Shown here one piece after another: positions 24,301-37,050 of a stretch of DNA of 64,000 nt. The position numbers and the translations under genes are program-made. The stretch is from assembly GCA_004009845.1 (NCBI GenBank), contig RMBW01000136.1, positions 1-64,000 on the forward strand, given 5' to 3'. The notes beneath the pieces were generated by a model. That model was not told the DNA's origin and did not search any database. It was given only the letters and a program-made list of their open reading frames with translations. How positions within the stretch are numbered: the first letter of the stretch is position 1; the number at the start of each line of letters is the position of its first letter. The DNA is from Davidsoniella eucalypti. Its lineage: Eukaryota > Ascomycota > Sordariomycetes > Microascales > Ceratocystidaceae.

Positions 24301-24821
24301 GGCTCAGGCGACTGCGATGAACGCAGGTGGTCCTCGCGGGTTTGAAGATTCGACTGTTGGTAGCCCAGCAGATACTGTGAAGTTGCTGATGATGAAGCAA
24401 CGGCTGGAGGCGGTAACGACGCACCACCTAGCATCTCACAAAGCTGAGCTTCGGCCATGCCTATGTTGCCATAGACTTCATGGTCTGAGATGTACTGAAT
24501 GCACATGGCATAGGCACGAGCTGTGCCACCGTTGAGAAATACCAACCGCTTGGCACTCAATGAGCCAGCGCGGATGAAGTCGACAGCGGCATCGTGGCGA
24601 GCGGCAGCTGCGTTGTGAACAAGGCGCACATAGGTCTCAAAGTCTAGGTCACGGTCTATGTTGTCAGGTAGATACGTCTGCAGGCTGGGAAGCACCAGGA
24701 TATGTGGAGAGGCTGGAAGAAGCCGCAACTGTGTGCAAACGACTTCAGACGCGCCTTCGAAGACCACAATGCTGCCTTTGCCCAGCAGGTCGTTGTCGGT
24801 TGTTGAGGCTTTTCGAGCCAT
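21321..24821 (-). CDS. Large Pro/Ser/Gln-rich fungal protein of unknown function
   Basis: I do not recognise a characterised family. The N-terminal block ('VVFEGASEVVCTQLRLLPASPHILVLPSLQTYLPDN', about residues 19-54, shown here in parts: VVFEGASEVV, PHILVLPSL) recalls proteins loosely annotated 'gastric mucin-like' in filamentous ascomycetes. It is followed by low-complexity Pro/Ser/Gln/His stretches. An Arg-Arg-X-Ser array sits near 485-522, and a better folded segment at about 690-900 contains 'PMLPELNGLWKPVFRE'. The frame from ATG 24821 reaches a stop at 21588. A downstream in-frame block (21587-21321, 'PNWAEIDIEDE', 'VPMFIWKRPSR') looks coding and joins in phase 0 if a 72-nt GC-AG intron (21659-21588) is removed. 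That gives 1142 residues. Without it the protein is 1077 residues. Confidence 0.75.
21588..21659 (-). other. Probable GC-AG intron
   Basis: On the minus strand the proposed donor is GCAAGT, the standard form for non-canonical GC-AG introns. The branch site is CGCTAAC and the acceptor ATATATAG. Both junctions fall on codon boundaries. GT donors nearby are in the wrong phase for the downstream reading frame, which is blocked by TAG immediately before the acceptor. Confidence 0.55.
23281..23355 (-). repeat. 15-bp in-frame tandem repeat (RRESM array)
   Basis: Five diverged 15-bp units encode successive Arg-Arg-Glu/Asp-Ser-Met/Val pentapeptides within the large fungal protein. Each unit is an Arg-Arg-X-Ser sequence of the kind basophilic kinases such as PKA prefer. 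Flanking residues add further RRAS and RRMS sites. Confidence 0.85.
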
Positions 24822-26076
24822 AGTGAAGGTGGGCGAGTGAGCTCAGATGGAGCTGTTGGCGAGCTGGTTCTACAAATGCTACTGGATATGCGGGTGCTCG
24901 TTAAGCAATAGATATCTATGGCGGCAGGTAAGTTTGTAAGTGATGGCTCAGACATAAGAGTAATATAACAGTATAATAGCCCCAAGACTAGTAACAAAGG
25001 ACGCCGAATTTTCAGCACAGACTCCAAGGAACACTACTTGAATATTCCTGATATAAAAACAGCGGGTAGATTTACCTAAGCCAAGATGGATTATTTGCCG
25101 CAAAAGAAAAGCTTCAGACTGACTTGTAGTCAATAGTTGTCGATAGATGAGTCGTTGTTATAATGTCGAACGCAATGAGGTTGTTGTGCAGAATTAGTTT
25201 CTTCAACTACTCTTTTTGTTGTTCTCTAGGGAGGAAGGAACAATCGAAAGAGCAAGAACCAAATGAAGAAGACAATGGAATCGAATAACTGTCAAAGAAG
25301 AGAATGGGTAAAAAAGGGAAGTCACGCTGCCAGAACAAGAAGCGGCGAAGAACGAAGGAACAACAGCAACCACATGTGTTGAATCGAGGGAGGAAGGCAC
25401 GCGGTTTAACATGAAATTGAAAGCATCTAGAGTATAGCAGGAAGAAGAAGTTGCCCCCAAGACACCGGGCAGCTGCCAATACGCCTGTTGCAAGACCAAC
25501 TACTTTTGATCTTAACAATGATAAATGAAGACGAAAGATAAATTCAATAAATACAATACTCGCCCGCTGATATAACTTTGTCTTTTTGATCTTGCTTTTT
25601 CACAGTGAAACTACGGCAGGGGTCCGGGAAGGAACGACTAGGGAAATTCAACGAGGAAAGCACGCCTGCAACTTGATCCCAGATAGACGCTCGCTGGACT
25701 TGCATTAAAACCGGAACCGAGGACTGGACTTGACTGTATTTGTAGTCTATGGAATATGAAATGTGAGATGCGAAACAAATAGTCTTTCTCATTGCTATCA
25801 AATACTGCTTAGACACCGCCAATAGAATTTCACAATGTCAAATCGAGACACTCGGTCATATTATACTTTATACAGCGAATTATAGCTGCCGCTCCAGACT
25901 TCTGCTCTCCTGTTATCTTAAAGTGGGACTTGTGAAAGTGGAAAGTGCGACTGCTCCTTCTACCATCATCCAGGCAGATGGGCAATTACCCGTTTCAGTA
26001 ACAGCCAGCTGGAATCTCAACCCAGTGTCTTGATACCAACGACATCCAATAACCTGTACTCAAGAGCATTGCTTTC

Positions 26077-26098
26077 TTTTTTATTTTATTTTATTTTA
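26077..26098. repeat. (TTTTA)n simple repeat
   Basis: About four units of TTTTA. Read on the minus strand it is (TAAAA)n, the same tail type as LINE B at 47561-47579, but the flanks show no LINE similarity. Confidence 0.7.
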
Positions 26099-29000
26099 CT
26101 TTTATGCCAACGACAGTCCAGGAGAGGAAAGCCTGCTTTCTGCATGGAGAGCCCTGATCCGAGCGAGGTCGCCAGAGCAAGGCTAAGAGACGGACAGTTA
26201 TGTCCGTATAACAACTCAACTACATAGCTAATATTGCTAATTATCAGCCCAGACCCAGCTTGCTCCAGCTTTGCTCTCTGAACCAAGTTCCTGCTTCTAA
26301 TATCATTGTTGCTTTGTCTCTTAAACCCAAAGAGCCTGAAAAGAGGAGCCGACAGGTCTTGTATGCCAAGGCCGAGTCTACATGTAGTCGCTAGTTTTCT
26401 CGGGGAAATCAGTATAAACACAGACGAGAGGAAGAAACGATCAGCACAAGAGGGTCTTTGGGTAGATAACCACAGGACGAAGAAATTCATAAAAGCTTAT
26501 TCTCCGATATTGCCTTGGTCTCGACCACATATCCTCGGTCTGATATACAAAGCAAGCTCAGCTTCAAGTATCAGAGGGAGAGCAAGAGAATGTGCACAGA
26601 CAATGTTCGCCGCTGGCATAACCTGCTTACACATGATAGATCAACCGGCTTCTTGAGTTTCTCTGATCCGATGTTTCCCTCAGCACAGACAGACAGATAC
26701 TCAAGCGCCCATCAACCAATTGTAACTACCACTAACAGGCCAGGCGAATGCCGGTTCACAAATACTGTTTTACGAAAGAAGGAAGATATCATCTATCAAA
26801 TTAGTTTAACCTGTTTTCTTCTTCTCGAGAGGTACAATCGAAGTCAAGCGCGTGAAAATGACCCAGGGCACAAATTCAAATAACCCCTCACAAAAAAACG
26901 TGTACTTTTACTGATCAGGCAAATCACATTTGTATTTATGCCTCGTTTGATATTGTTCTTTAATAATTCTCTCTGGCTTCCTTGTTGGTTCCGCATCAAA
27001 GACGCAGAAGGATATACAAAATTATATCAAATCATGGTCATCGATACGCATGGCAGGCTAATCGAAAGGAAAAGAACACGCAGAGAAGCTGCACGGAAAA
27101 TCGCAGAAGCCATATAGCGAGCACGATCGGCACACAACTCATTTTGATTGCGTACTTGTTTTTCGCTTATCAGGTGTTTGTTCAGTTCGAATCAGATGCT
27201 ATTCCCGCCCAGCATCACACAATCAGGTATATAGCGTTTCCAGTGGAACTTATCCCAGAAAGCTTGCTTGTGCTTTCTGCCCAATACGCTCTTGCCTTCA
27301 TTATCGACAATGTAATACATAAACAACAATAAGAAACAAAAAAGCAAACCCCGGACTGGCCGGTCGGCCATCCAACAAGCCGATTGTCCTTCAAGGCCTC
27401 CAGGTCAGGCGTGGCGTTCCACGAGGCAGCACGAGAACTCGTACCTGCGGCCAACCGCAGGCTTCCCCCAATTCTACGGTTAGAATGATATGGGCAATTC
27501 TCCCAATTATTAACCCTTCAGGCTCCGTTGGACCAAGAAGAAGGATCAATGCAAGCCCCCGGCCCAGCAAGAGTCACGGACTGCTTCATAAAGTAAACAC
27601 TTGAGCCATGCTGTGCAACATGTGTGGCCAACTTGTAAGATTAGCTGTGATTCCAGCTCCAAAAACAAACTGCGCAACGGCACACAACAGTACAGATATG
27701 CAACCCAGAAAAAAAATAAACAGCACACAAGAGCACAAAAGGAACATAAATGGAGCAAGAGTCAGTTCACTGATTGCTCAATACACAGAAGAAGCCTGCA
27801 AACAAAAAATTAGCGTTCCTTCAGTAGTTTTTTTTTCTATCCTCTTTCATTTCAAGACTAGGCTTGTTTGTTATATCTCGATCTACGATTCTAGTTGCTG
27901 AAATAGGCAAAGCGAGGGGGGGCTTCAAGGAACAACAAGAACGGCGCTTCTGTTTCCAACTTTTCATATATTTGTCTTTTCTTCTGTCATTTGAGTCGAC
28001 AAAAACTGTTGAACTATCAGAAATACTTAAATATCAAGGTTTTCCTAGTTTACCATGAAACGAAACTAACAAAGGGGACAGAGATGATGGCGATTTGTCC
28101 TATTCGACTTACACGAGTTAGGGTCCATATAGATGTATATAAGGGTTACCATCACACTGACTACAGCGGATCATGCTAAGTTAGCGACTAGCCACAATTT
28201 TAATGACCAAACAGCAAGAAGATAATTTTACATGTTTTTTTTTGATTTAATTTACGAAATATATTTTATCTCTTAGTCGTTCCTTCAAATGCCGAACAAG
28301 CCAGTAATGTGGTGAAGGTTTAATTGTTTCGAGTTTAAGGAATCTTAGGCCCGCGGATCACGATTTAACAATGAAAAAAGCTTTTCTTGTCGATTTTCTT
28401 TATGCACTATTTGTTTAGTCTCACTTCTTTTTGGTCATTTTTTATAAGTAGTTTTCGATGACGGACTCTGATAAAAAGAAAAATACAAAAAGCATAACAA
28501 ATATCTGGCCTGACTTGCATAAATCGGACTCGATCAAGATGGTACAGGTCAGAAAAGCTGCTCCTACTATAAAACATGGCCTGATGTTATCCAATTACAG
28601 GCCTTCTCGCCCGTGATAGTGGCTTGCTCCTTCTATTCAAAAAGTACAGGCAAGAAATTAGAATTGGCCTCTCGAGTGGCTTGGCTAGACTGGGAATTTG
28701 AGTCTGCGTCACTACGACTAGTATCTTTCCTGTTTATTCGGGCTGTTTAGATTCCTTAATCACTTGAAGTCGATAGAGCAAAATTTCAGTCTCGTTGTTT
28801 CCACTTATTCGTTTTTTACTAACCATGTAGGAAATCTCGATTTAGACGTCATCTTGTCAAGTACCAAACAGTCCAACCTCACGGTCCCTTTTCTTTTCCA
28901 TGTTTGTTTTCCTTACTTCTTACTCTGTTCCGGTTCTTTAGTCCTGCTCTACTGCTGCTTCCCGGAATTGCGCTGTATTTAAGCCGGGATTTGGGGCTTC

Positions 29001-31373
29001 AGCTACCACAGATCCCAGTATCTACTTATTTCATATTAGTACAGTTATCCCCGAGAAAGGCAAAAATACGACAAGAAAAAGGATTTTAAATCTGCTCATT
29101 TTACCAACGGGAAAGATCTATCCAGGGGGGTTAATAAAACCAAAAAGTTGTCCAAGAGATGATGAACTGGAGGAACCAAGACAAGGGGGGTCAAGCCTTG
29201 GTTCATTACCACCTTTACAGGCATTCAAATCGCAAAAGCAACGGAGAAAAAAAGACTAAGCCTTTTTCCCCTCTTATGTCCCCCGAATTACGGCCTTGTT
29301 CATTGTTCTAATAGGTGGTTAGAGCTATGCGAACCTGACCAGATCATGCCATACACAGTAGAAGCGCTGATAAATTTATATTAGTAGGGTGCTCTATGAT
29401 TAAATCGATACAATTATATCTAATATTCAACAAGAATAACCAGCAAGCGAAGATAAGGAGACATATATGAAAACCAGAAAAAAGACTCGCTTTTTGCTTC
29501 ATTTCTATGTTCTTGATATTCATTGTCTAGACACGTGAGATGCACAGCCAGGCGAGCCACTAGAACAAGCACAGAATACCTATCGAATATTTGCATCAGC
29601 ATAGGAGTCTTTATGGCTATTAGCACGTTTAGAGGCAGAGGAGTCACTAAATCACTAATCAAGCTTCGTTTAGGCATGGATGGTTGTTATGCAAAGCCGT
29701 CGACGAGTGGGTTAATCGACATCGACAATCGATGGTATGTGATCTATAAGATTTAGCTATAAAAGTCTTAGTATAATGTACAGATACGTATTGTCTAGTG
29801 TGTAGATGAGCCACTGTGTTCTGCACAGTGCATTGTTTAACTATAGATATGTAGGTATACAGATGTATGTTCAGTTGCTGTTCATATGTACCAAGGCAGT
29901 TTTTCCCTTTATTGAGAATCCTGTTCTCTCGTCCATACATCGGAGGCAATATCACCAACTTGGCCAAAATCTCCAGGAGAAAAATCAGAAGGAGGAGGCC
30001 TGTTTTCAGCTACTTGGGTCTGATGCTCTAACCTGTCCAGCTGGCCATATTTGCAAACCCAGGGCTGCCTTTGGTACCTAAAGACCCTCAGGGGATGAGT
30101 AACTTATCATCAGTGACTGTTCATGACAAGGGGGACTTGTATAGACCTTGAAATCGGACACATGATGAGAACTATTCAGGATAACATATGAAGGCAACAA
30201 AGATGAGGGCAGGGTGGCTAGTTAGAGACTAGGAGATAGAGACGAGGCAATGAACCATCTCCGAGACGTCCTCTCTAGGATTTGCCGTCATTCAGAGTCA
30301 CGATCTATAGGTCTTTCGACATATCACATGTCACCAGCGATACAATAGGGCCTCCATTATACACTAGCCTTGTAGCACAAATGTCACCGCATACAATTTA
30401 TTACGTTCTGGACCAGACTGAGACATAGAGCACGACAGGAAAACAGTGATGATGTTTGGGTTCCTCGGATCCATATTGCGATACTTTGCATGGATTTCCG
30501 TATCTTCGTGGTTGATGTCAAAGAGAATGGGAAAGGGCCTTTTTACCTATAATACATGTTTGGCTTTCAGAATAACTCTCGATCCTGCCGTAATCTCCAG
30601 CTAAGCATCAGCATCGTAGTGATCTGACTCCACATCACCTACCTGTACAAAGAAAATATACAATAATCAAGGGTCCTTTGGGAGTATATGTACCATATGC
30701 ACTGTATGTGAGTACATTGTACATATATGAACTGCCATATTCACAACTCGAGTTAACTCCCGAAGTTGATATATGAAACTTTCAAGTGTTCAAGGGGGTT
30801 GGATTTCCACAGAATCGAACTTTGCATCGCTTGAGAGCACACCACGCGAGGGATCTTCTCAACCATGTAGATTTGCAATGTTTTTGCTCGCCGGGATTTG
30901 CTTGAAGAATCTCGTGAACTCGGAGCACCCAACCTTGAACTATACAACTATATGCATCTGCGGATGTGTGTTGCCATGAATTTAGTAGGACGCTTGGCTC
31001 TTATCTCAAGGCACCATTACGAAGTGTCAGCATCGTTATACTAAACTTTCTCTGTACAAAAGTCACTTCACTTGCGGTACGAACACACACAGTGCAAGCA
31101 CAGGAATTTCGAAACCCCGAAAAGTCTCCGCAGGCACTGTGAGTTAAAGTTGTCTTGGATAGAGCAACAGCAATGGATACCAACTATTCCCTCGAATACT
31201 CCTCATCTTATTCTACAAGTTCAAGTCGAGTAAGAAACCGTCTTCACCGTGGTTGGTAGTCTTAGCTGTGATTCCCCTTTCTCCATTTTATAGTCTCGTT
31301 TCCGGGGATCGTCCATAATGTCCCGGCGGATACGTGTGACTATCCATATCTATATTCACAAATCTGCCCCTCT

Positions 31374-31406
31374 CTTTGGTGAATAGCTTTTGTGAATTCA
31401 CCAAAG
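31374..31406. repeat. Perfect 11-bp hairpin with 11-nt loop
   Basis: CTTTGGTGAAT at 31374-31384 is the exact reverse complement of ATTCACCAAAG at 31396-31406, with 11 bases between. It lies in the gene-poor stretch with no associated gene. Confidence 0.6.
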
Positions 31407-34400
31407 CCGTTCTTGTACTAAAGGGACAATGTCCCAGGGACCAGCCTTTGATGGAAATCCTGTCTGTGCGTGGCCTTCCGGTAGTCACTACAGAAGCTGT
31501 CGTCGTTGATGTTGTAAGATTATATATTGGACCTTTTACTTTTCTTGCTTTTTTTTTCTGGTCTGTGTGCTCTTCTCGCCCGGTGTTGTTCCTTGAGTTT
31601 TAGCCTGTTCAGGAGAATTGCAAACAACGCATAAAGATGATACCCCTTTGAGAGATCATGTCACTCTCTCAGCTCTGTTTTTTCAGCGTCCGTGCGAAGG
31701 CAAAAACAAGTTCTAAGCTTACATAAGCTGAGTATACATGTATGGCTATAGCTACTTCTTTAGATATATTGAATTAAAGCGGATGTTACTATGATCAACG
31801 TGAAGTTTAAAGCTGAAAAGGCAAGACAATAGTAGCTCATCTTGATCCGGTAATTAGAACGTTATGGAGGGTTATCCTGTGCTTCTATAACCCTAAGCAA
31901 CGTATCTTTTTTCTCGTAAAGGAGAGTTATAAAACATGAAATAAGCAATATGGAGAGAAGAATATGACGACTTGGGAATGAAAAAAGAAACGGTAATAGG
32001 AGAGGCCAGGGAGTGTTTAGAAGCAATAGTCGGTTTTACGATGGAAAATAAAAAACTCACAGGAACGGCTGACGGTAATCAGCCGTCTTATGAGAATATT
32101 ATGCATAGTGATCTACAGAAATAAGGATGACTTAAATCACCCAGACGGTACATAATCATCGATATATGAGAAGTTGTCTAGCTTCGAAGTAAATCTAGGC
32201 TTTGTAACTATCGACACACCTATATATGAACTCGAAATGATGAAGAATTTTGTTATCGAAAAGCACAAATACGAGAAAGGAAGTATGTAACATGTCGATA
32301 TGAAAGGTTATGCTCTAGAACCAGGATGTCAAGATGCCTTACTCTCTCAGAGCTTTACTAGGCAGCCATATAGTAGAGAGGCTCTACATCGTCATTTGAT
32401 TAAACCTGATTTGTTTTTCGTAGTCTAATGCTCATCTCATATCTGAGAACGGGGAAAATTCGAGATATAGGGGAAAAAAGGTAGTACAACCCTAACGAAC
32501 AACATACTTAACATAAGGTGGAGGTTGAGTAGTCAGTCATCTAAGAATTGAGTTATCATGACTTTGACATGTGTCAATTGCAGTTGAAGAAGTGTATGTG
32601 ATATAAACTTGATGAAGTCTAGATTTTGTGGCAATCTATAATAAAGGGACCTATCAAACTTGTGACTTGGAGATACGGTCGATATTATGATGATTCCCTC
32701 TTGATCGTATTGATTTCCGCAGAAAGAAGATGAAGACGGGCTAATATAGTCCCCAATAATAGCACTGGCATAGTGACTGAAAAATATGAACGACAAATTG
32801 CAATTATATGACTACAATATGGTTGGATTATAGTCTGATCTAAGGTGTGCTACAGTCACTTGACGCGAGAAAAGAGTATAAGAGCAGCTTCGGGGTTAGA
32901 CTTTACCGCAGTCTCAGCCTTTATGAACATATACTAGTAAGAAAGTATAAATGCCAGTATTGCCGAAAGGGCTGCAGCTGATTAGTTTGATGAACCACCT
33001 ATATGGTCTAGGAATGTCGTAGCTATTCAAGCACAGATAGAAGGTATCAAGAAGACACTAGTCACTTACATTCTAACAATGATATCTCTATCACGTGAAC
33101 TAGGAGATATTTAGGTTTTTATGCCTCAAATTGATCATAGACTGACTTGGTATCAGTCAGATAACCTCCCGATATTAAGCTCAAGCTCGTTGTCTCATGT
33201 GAAGATGTCCGAAGTGGGTGGTTGTGGGGGAAGAGGTGGAGATACGTATCATCAGCTTTGCTAATTTATCTCCAACATGGCCTGCCCTTCTCAAGTGTTG
33301 TCCACGGTGATGCTTCTATGGTCCGGTGTATAGTGGGGAGAGTTAAATCAAAACTAATCTACCGTGGTAATATTATCAGAATCAGAGAGTAGCTATAGAT
33401 GACAAAAGCTAGAGTCCGAGCCTCCGTGAGTTCCTTGAATGCTGTCAGGATCTATCTAGAAAATGACGGTGAACATTCAACAACACATGGCACTGTTTTG
33501 GCCGAGTTCACAGCATATCCGTTGGACTATACACTCGTTGATAAAGGTGCACAGAGGACATCTGTGTTCACAAAGATATCAAGATCTATTTGAGGCCAGG
33601 GAATGCTCAAGAAGGGCTAGGTCTTATTTAACTGAACCTTGTTGGCCTCGAGATAATTCTCGGACTTCGTGATTATGTACTTTTGCTTTCATGCAGTGGA
33701 CTCTGTAAGTCATTTGCATAGTGGAAAATATGATGTTATTAGTGAAGTGATTGATTTGTACCCAACTAGAGTCTTTAGTATAGAGAAGGAGGTTGTGCGG
33801 TGTTGTAGCACAATATGCTTAAACGGTTCGTACTATTGTGTCCCATTTTTTATTTAACCTAGACAGCCGGGATTTCCTATGCTTTATAATCATTATTTCG
33901 ATATCCTTGGTTTGTTCTTAGATTTGTCTTTTCCCATTATCACACCTAGGTTCGTCGAAGTAAGACACCATCTCTAGTTCTTACACGTAACAGTGTTGTC
34001 ATCGAACAGTTTAGTATGGCAAATATGACAGCTTAGCTCTGCAATACAATGCTACAGTGATACCTCTTCTCTCGTCTAAAACACATTTTCTTTGGGCAAA
34101 ATAGAGACAACATCTTCCTTCGTCTGTCTCGTCTCCTTAGTTAGGCTTTTTTGGACATTCCCCACGGACTTTCGCTTGGGGAAACTCCCGTCGATCTTTT
34201 TTCATACTCGATCTTATGGAGTGATACACGAAGCACGATTTCTCGGTATAGAAAAACCTGGGAAGGGATATCTGAAAATGATTTGCTCTGGAGTTTGTCC
34301 TTAGTTGGGTGTTTTTGACGCTACAAAAGCCAAGACTGAAACTGTCTAACTTGCTACTCTTCAAGGGATATATGAGCATTCTCTTTCTATAAGAACCATT

Positions 34401-34554
34401 TGTTGTCATCTCATAACCTAGCCCGCTTTGCTCACATTCTTTACTGGTATACCCCAGATTCTTTAAGAGCGGCCTTTTGGGCTCAGCTTTCCTCTCGCAA
34501 AAATCCCAAAGCGCCTTTGATCTTAAAGAACCCTCAAGACATTCATCTCACGTC

Positions 34555-36377
34555 ATGCCTCTCGGGATATTGCCATATCCAAAGCTGGCAGATGTGCCTG
34601 GCACAGTGCTGCTGAGTGATCTCAAGGCTGCAGGTGTTCGCAACGCCAACCAGCATTACGATGAAGCAGCCTTGGCACAGCTCAAGCATGACCCTACCGG
34701 AACCCTAGTGCTGGTGCCGCAGCCGTCTGACTCGCCACGCGATCCGCTCAACTGGCCGCGCTGGAAGAAGGAAATGTTTACATTGACGTTTGCCTTTGGT
34801 GCAGGCTCTGTAGGCGGTATGTCAGCCCAACGTACCCACGGTATCATTCTTCTTCTTGTTTCGTCTACTAACGCTATCAGTTACGGATAACTAGCTGTCG
34901 GCCCTTTGATATCGGCCGCTGCTGTCGACGTTGCTGCTGACTATGGCGTGTCTATAAGCGATTTTAGCCTGGGAACCATGGGCTCCCTGATCGTAACGTT
35001 GGGTGCTGTGTCCCCTCTCTGCGGCGCCCTGGCTGTCAAGATCGGCAAGAGACCGGTATACATGATAGCCAACCTAGGCCTAGTCGCTACCAGCTTCTGG
35101 ATCTCTGAGACGGCGCCGAGTCACAACTTCCGGAGCTTAGCCTGCGCGCGGGCCATCCAAGGCGCATGTATGGCGCCGTTTGAGCTGTTGATTCCATCGT
35201 CTATTGCTGATATGTTCTTTGTGCACGAGCGCGGATTTAGAAACGGCATCTGGAGTCTAGGGTTCCTTGGAGGCGTCAATCTTGGTGCGCCTATTGCAGC
35301 TACCATTATCAAGGATGGGAAGTACCAGACGGCGTATAGAGCTATGGGCGGCTTCTTCATCCTCCTGACCCTTATGACGTTCTTCTTCATGCCCGAAACA
35401 GCGTATCATCGCTCATATGTACGGCCAGTGCTAGAACGAAGCTCATCGGATCCATCGACTACTCAGTCAACGCCACTAGACTTAGAGCCATGTTCTGGCA
35501 TAGTCTCTACCGAAAAAGAACCAGAACCACCTGTGCTGCCGACAGCCAGCCCTCCCCCCGAGACACTAGACAAGCGTTCGTTCCATGACGAGATGAAGAT
35601 CTGGGACGGCTACTGGAGCGACGTATCCTTCTTGGAGGCCCTCTTTCAGCCTTTCAGATTGCTCGCTTCTCCGTCTGTGGCCTGGGCTGCGCTGGTCTTC
35701 AGCATCACTATCTCATGGCTTGTCCTGTTTGCCATCTCACTATCGCAGGTTCTCTCGGGTCCGCCGTACAGCTTCGGCGTGGTTGCCGTTGGCGCCGTAA
35801 ACCTGGCGCCGTTTTGCGGCGCACTAATCGGAGCGGTTATCGCCGGGCATTTGATCGACATGGTGAGTGCATGCATGTCCCGGCTCAACGGAGGAGTCTT
35901 TGGTAAGTCATCGAACCACGTCGTGATTGCGTATGTAGCTAGCTAATGCTAACCTATACTCTAGAACCCGAGTTTCGACTACCGATTATGGCGGCCAACA
36001 TCGCCTTCACTGGTGTCGGGCTGTTCGTCTGGGGCCAGTCGATCTCGGCCGGCGATCGCTGGCCGATACCGGTTGTGCTGGGCCTCGGCTTTGTCGGGTT
36101 CGGCGTTCAAGTTAGCACAGCCGGCCTGATAACATACCTAGTCGATTGCAACAGGGACCATGCATCCGAGTCGCTGGCCTTGCTGGCATTCACTAAGAAC
36201 ATGTTTGCCTTTGGCGTCACGTTCTACGGCAATGATTGGATTGCCGAGCACGGCGTGAAGGCTTGTTACCTTGTAGTTGGTGGCATCACGATTGCTGTGA
36301 CGATGACAACAGTTCCGATGTATATCTTTGGAAAGAGAGCGCGTGGGTTTGTTGCGCGGCATAAATTGGCGGGTTAG
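34555..36377 (+). CDS. MFS transporter, HOL1-like (DHA1-type drug/polyamine carrier)
   Basis: Three exons, 34555-34816, 34895-35902 and 35965-36377, give 560 residues. The cytosolic N-terminus has 'DPLNWPRWKKE', the signature stretch before the first membrane segment of fungal MFS drug carriers of the HOL1/caf5 type. Twelve hydrophobic segments are apparent: six before and six after a charged central loop (about 250-330) that includes 'HDEMKIWDGYWSDVSFLEALFQPFRLL'. The loop after segment 2 carries 'KIGKRPVYM', the family's G-X-X-X-D-R-X-G-R/K-equivalent position. 'NGGVFEPEFRL' is formed across the last intron and is typical of this group. It should sit in the plasma membrane and exchange a cation or drug. 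The substrate is unknown. The first intron's acceptor is CTAG at 34891-34894, because an earlier CAG would bring a stop in frame. Confidence 0.9.
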
Positions 36378-36502
36378 GCAGAGCTGCGTGTTAGTGACAA
36401 GAATAATAACCGAATTTACTATACATATTTTTCAGTGCTCTGTTGACTGCGTTCACCAGGAAGCCTGAGCAGCTAGAGTGGACCCGGTTGCCTATGGAAA
36501 TA

Positions 36503-36632
36503 GTCTTTCCACGGTACCAGACCTCGGCTCAAGTGAGGCTGACCTTAGAAGGTGTGTTGGACACCCTCGGGCAGTATTACCCAAACTGCGCACGTGTGCC
36601 ACGACTGCGGACGCTTTGGACGTCCAGTGTTG
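36503..36632 (-). repeat. Inverted fragment of LINE B at the 5' edge of LINE 1
   Basis: This segment is the reverse complement of 46306-46459 (LINE B, RT-connection region), with only a few base changes, all transitions in the part I aligned. It also lacks about 28 bp present in the other copy. It ends abruptly at the shared CCAGTGTTG, after which LINE 1 sequence begins in the opposite orientation. Confidence 0.8.
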
Positions 36633-37050
36633 TTCTCACACAAAGAACATGCCGTGGTGGAATGACGAACTCAAGCAGTTGAGGAAGTCTTTCCTCAGAG
36701 CCGAACGACAAAGGAAAAGGGATAGGAACAGTCAAACGGAGTATAAAGAAAAAAGGAATATGTACTTCCATGCCATCATAAAAACTAAAGCTAAATATTT
36801 TAATTCTTTCTTAGGGCAAGCGACCGGCGACGAAGTCTTCACTGCTATGAGATACACGAAACCCACAACCGAAGCGTATATACAACTACTCGAGGAAAAT
36901 GGCATCACGGCCGAGTCTTTTGAAGACAAAGCTAAGATGCTACTAAATCTTGTGGGCGGAGAAAAAAGTGAGTCCCACGAAGATGAAGATACACTACCCA
37001 CACCACATCACGAGAACTCGAAATGGCCCAACTTACCAAGGACCATCTGA
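36631..37050 (+). pseudogene. LINE 1 ORF2 fragment: endonuclease-RT linker
   Basis: In one frame this codes for the linker with 'PWWNDELK', several Arg/Lys helices and 'YFNSFLGQATGDEVF', ending shortly after 'ENSKW'. A frameshift near 37022 would carry it into the overlapping frame 'AQLTKDHL', where LINE RTs start. The RT itself has been deleted. Confidence 0.75.

Larger units (their letters stand above)
24822..34554. other. Gene-poor stretch of 9.7 kb
   Basis: No gene is recognised on either strand. The longest frames (134 residues at 26086-26490 minus, 122 at 26515-26883 plus) show no domain and no splicing partner. The left end (24822 to about 25800) is probably the promoter/leader of the large minus-strand gene, and the right end (about 34060-34554) that of the MFS gene. 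A (TTTTA)n run lies at 26077-26098 and a perfect 11-bp hairpin at 31374-31406. From about 31700 to 33400 the sequence is visibly AT-rich with many stops. It could hold non-coding RNA or decayed repeats that I cannot identify by eye. Confidence 0.5.

Noticed and set aside
26086..26883. Two frames of 134 (minus) and 122 (plus) residues
   Set aside because: Low-information sequence without a domain, overlapping or adjacent on opposite strands, and not supported by splice sites.
27180..27220. GTTCGAATC as a tRNA T-loop
   Set aside because: No flanking stem pairs and no cloverleaf could be built; other B-box-like strings in the window failed as well.
34215..34226. ATCTTATGGAG match to the LINE 1 3' end
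   Set aside because: Only 11 bases agree, without an A tail or flanking duplication; likely chance.
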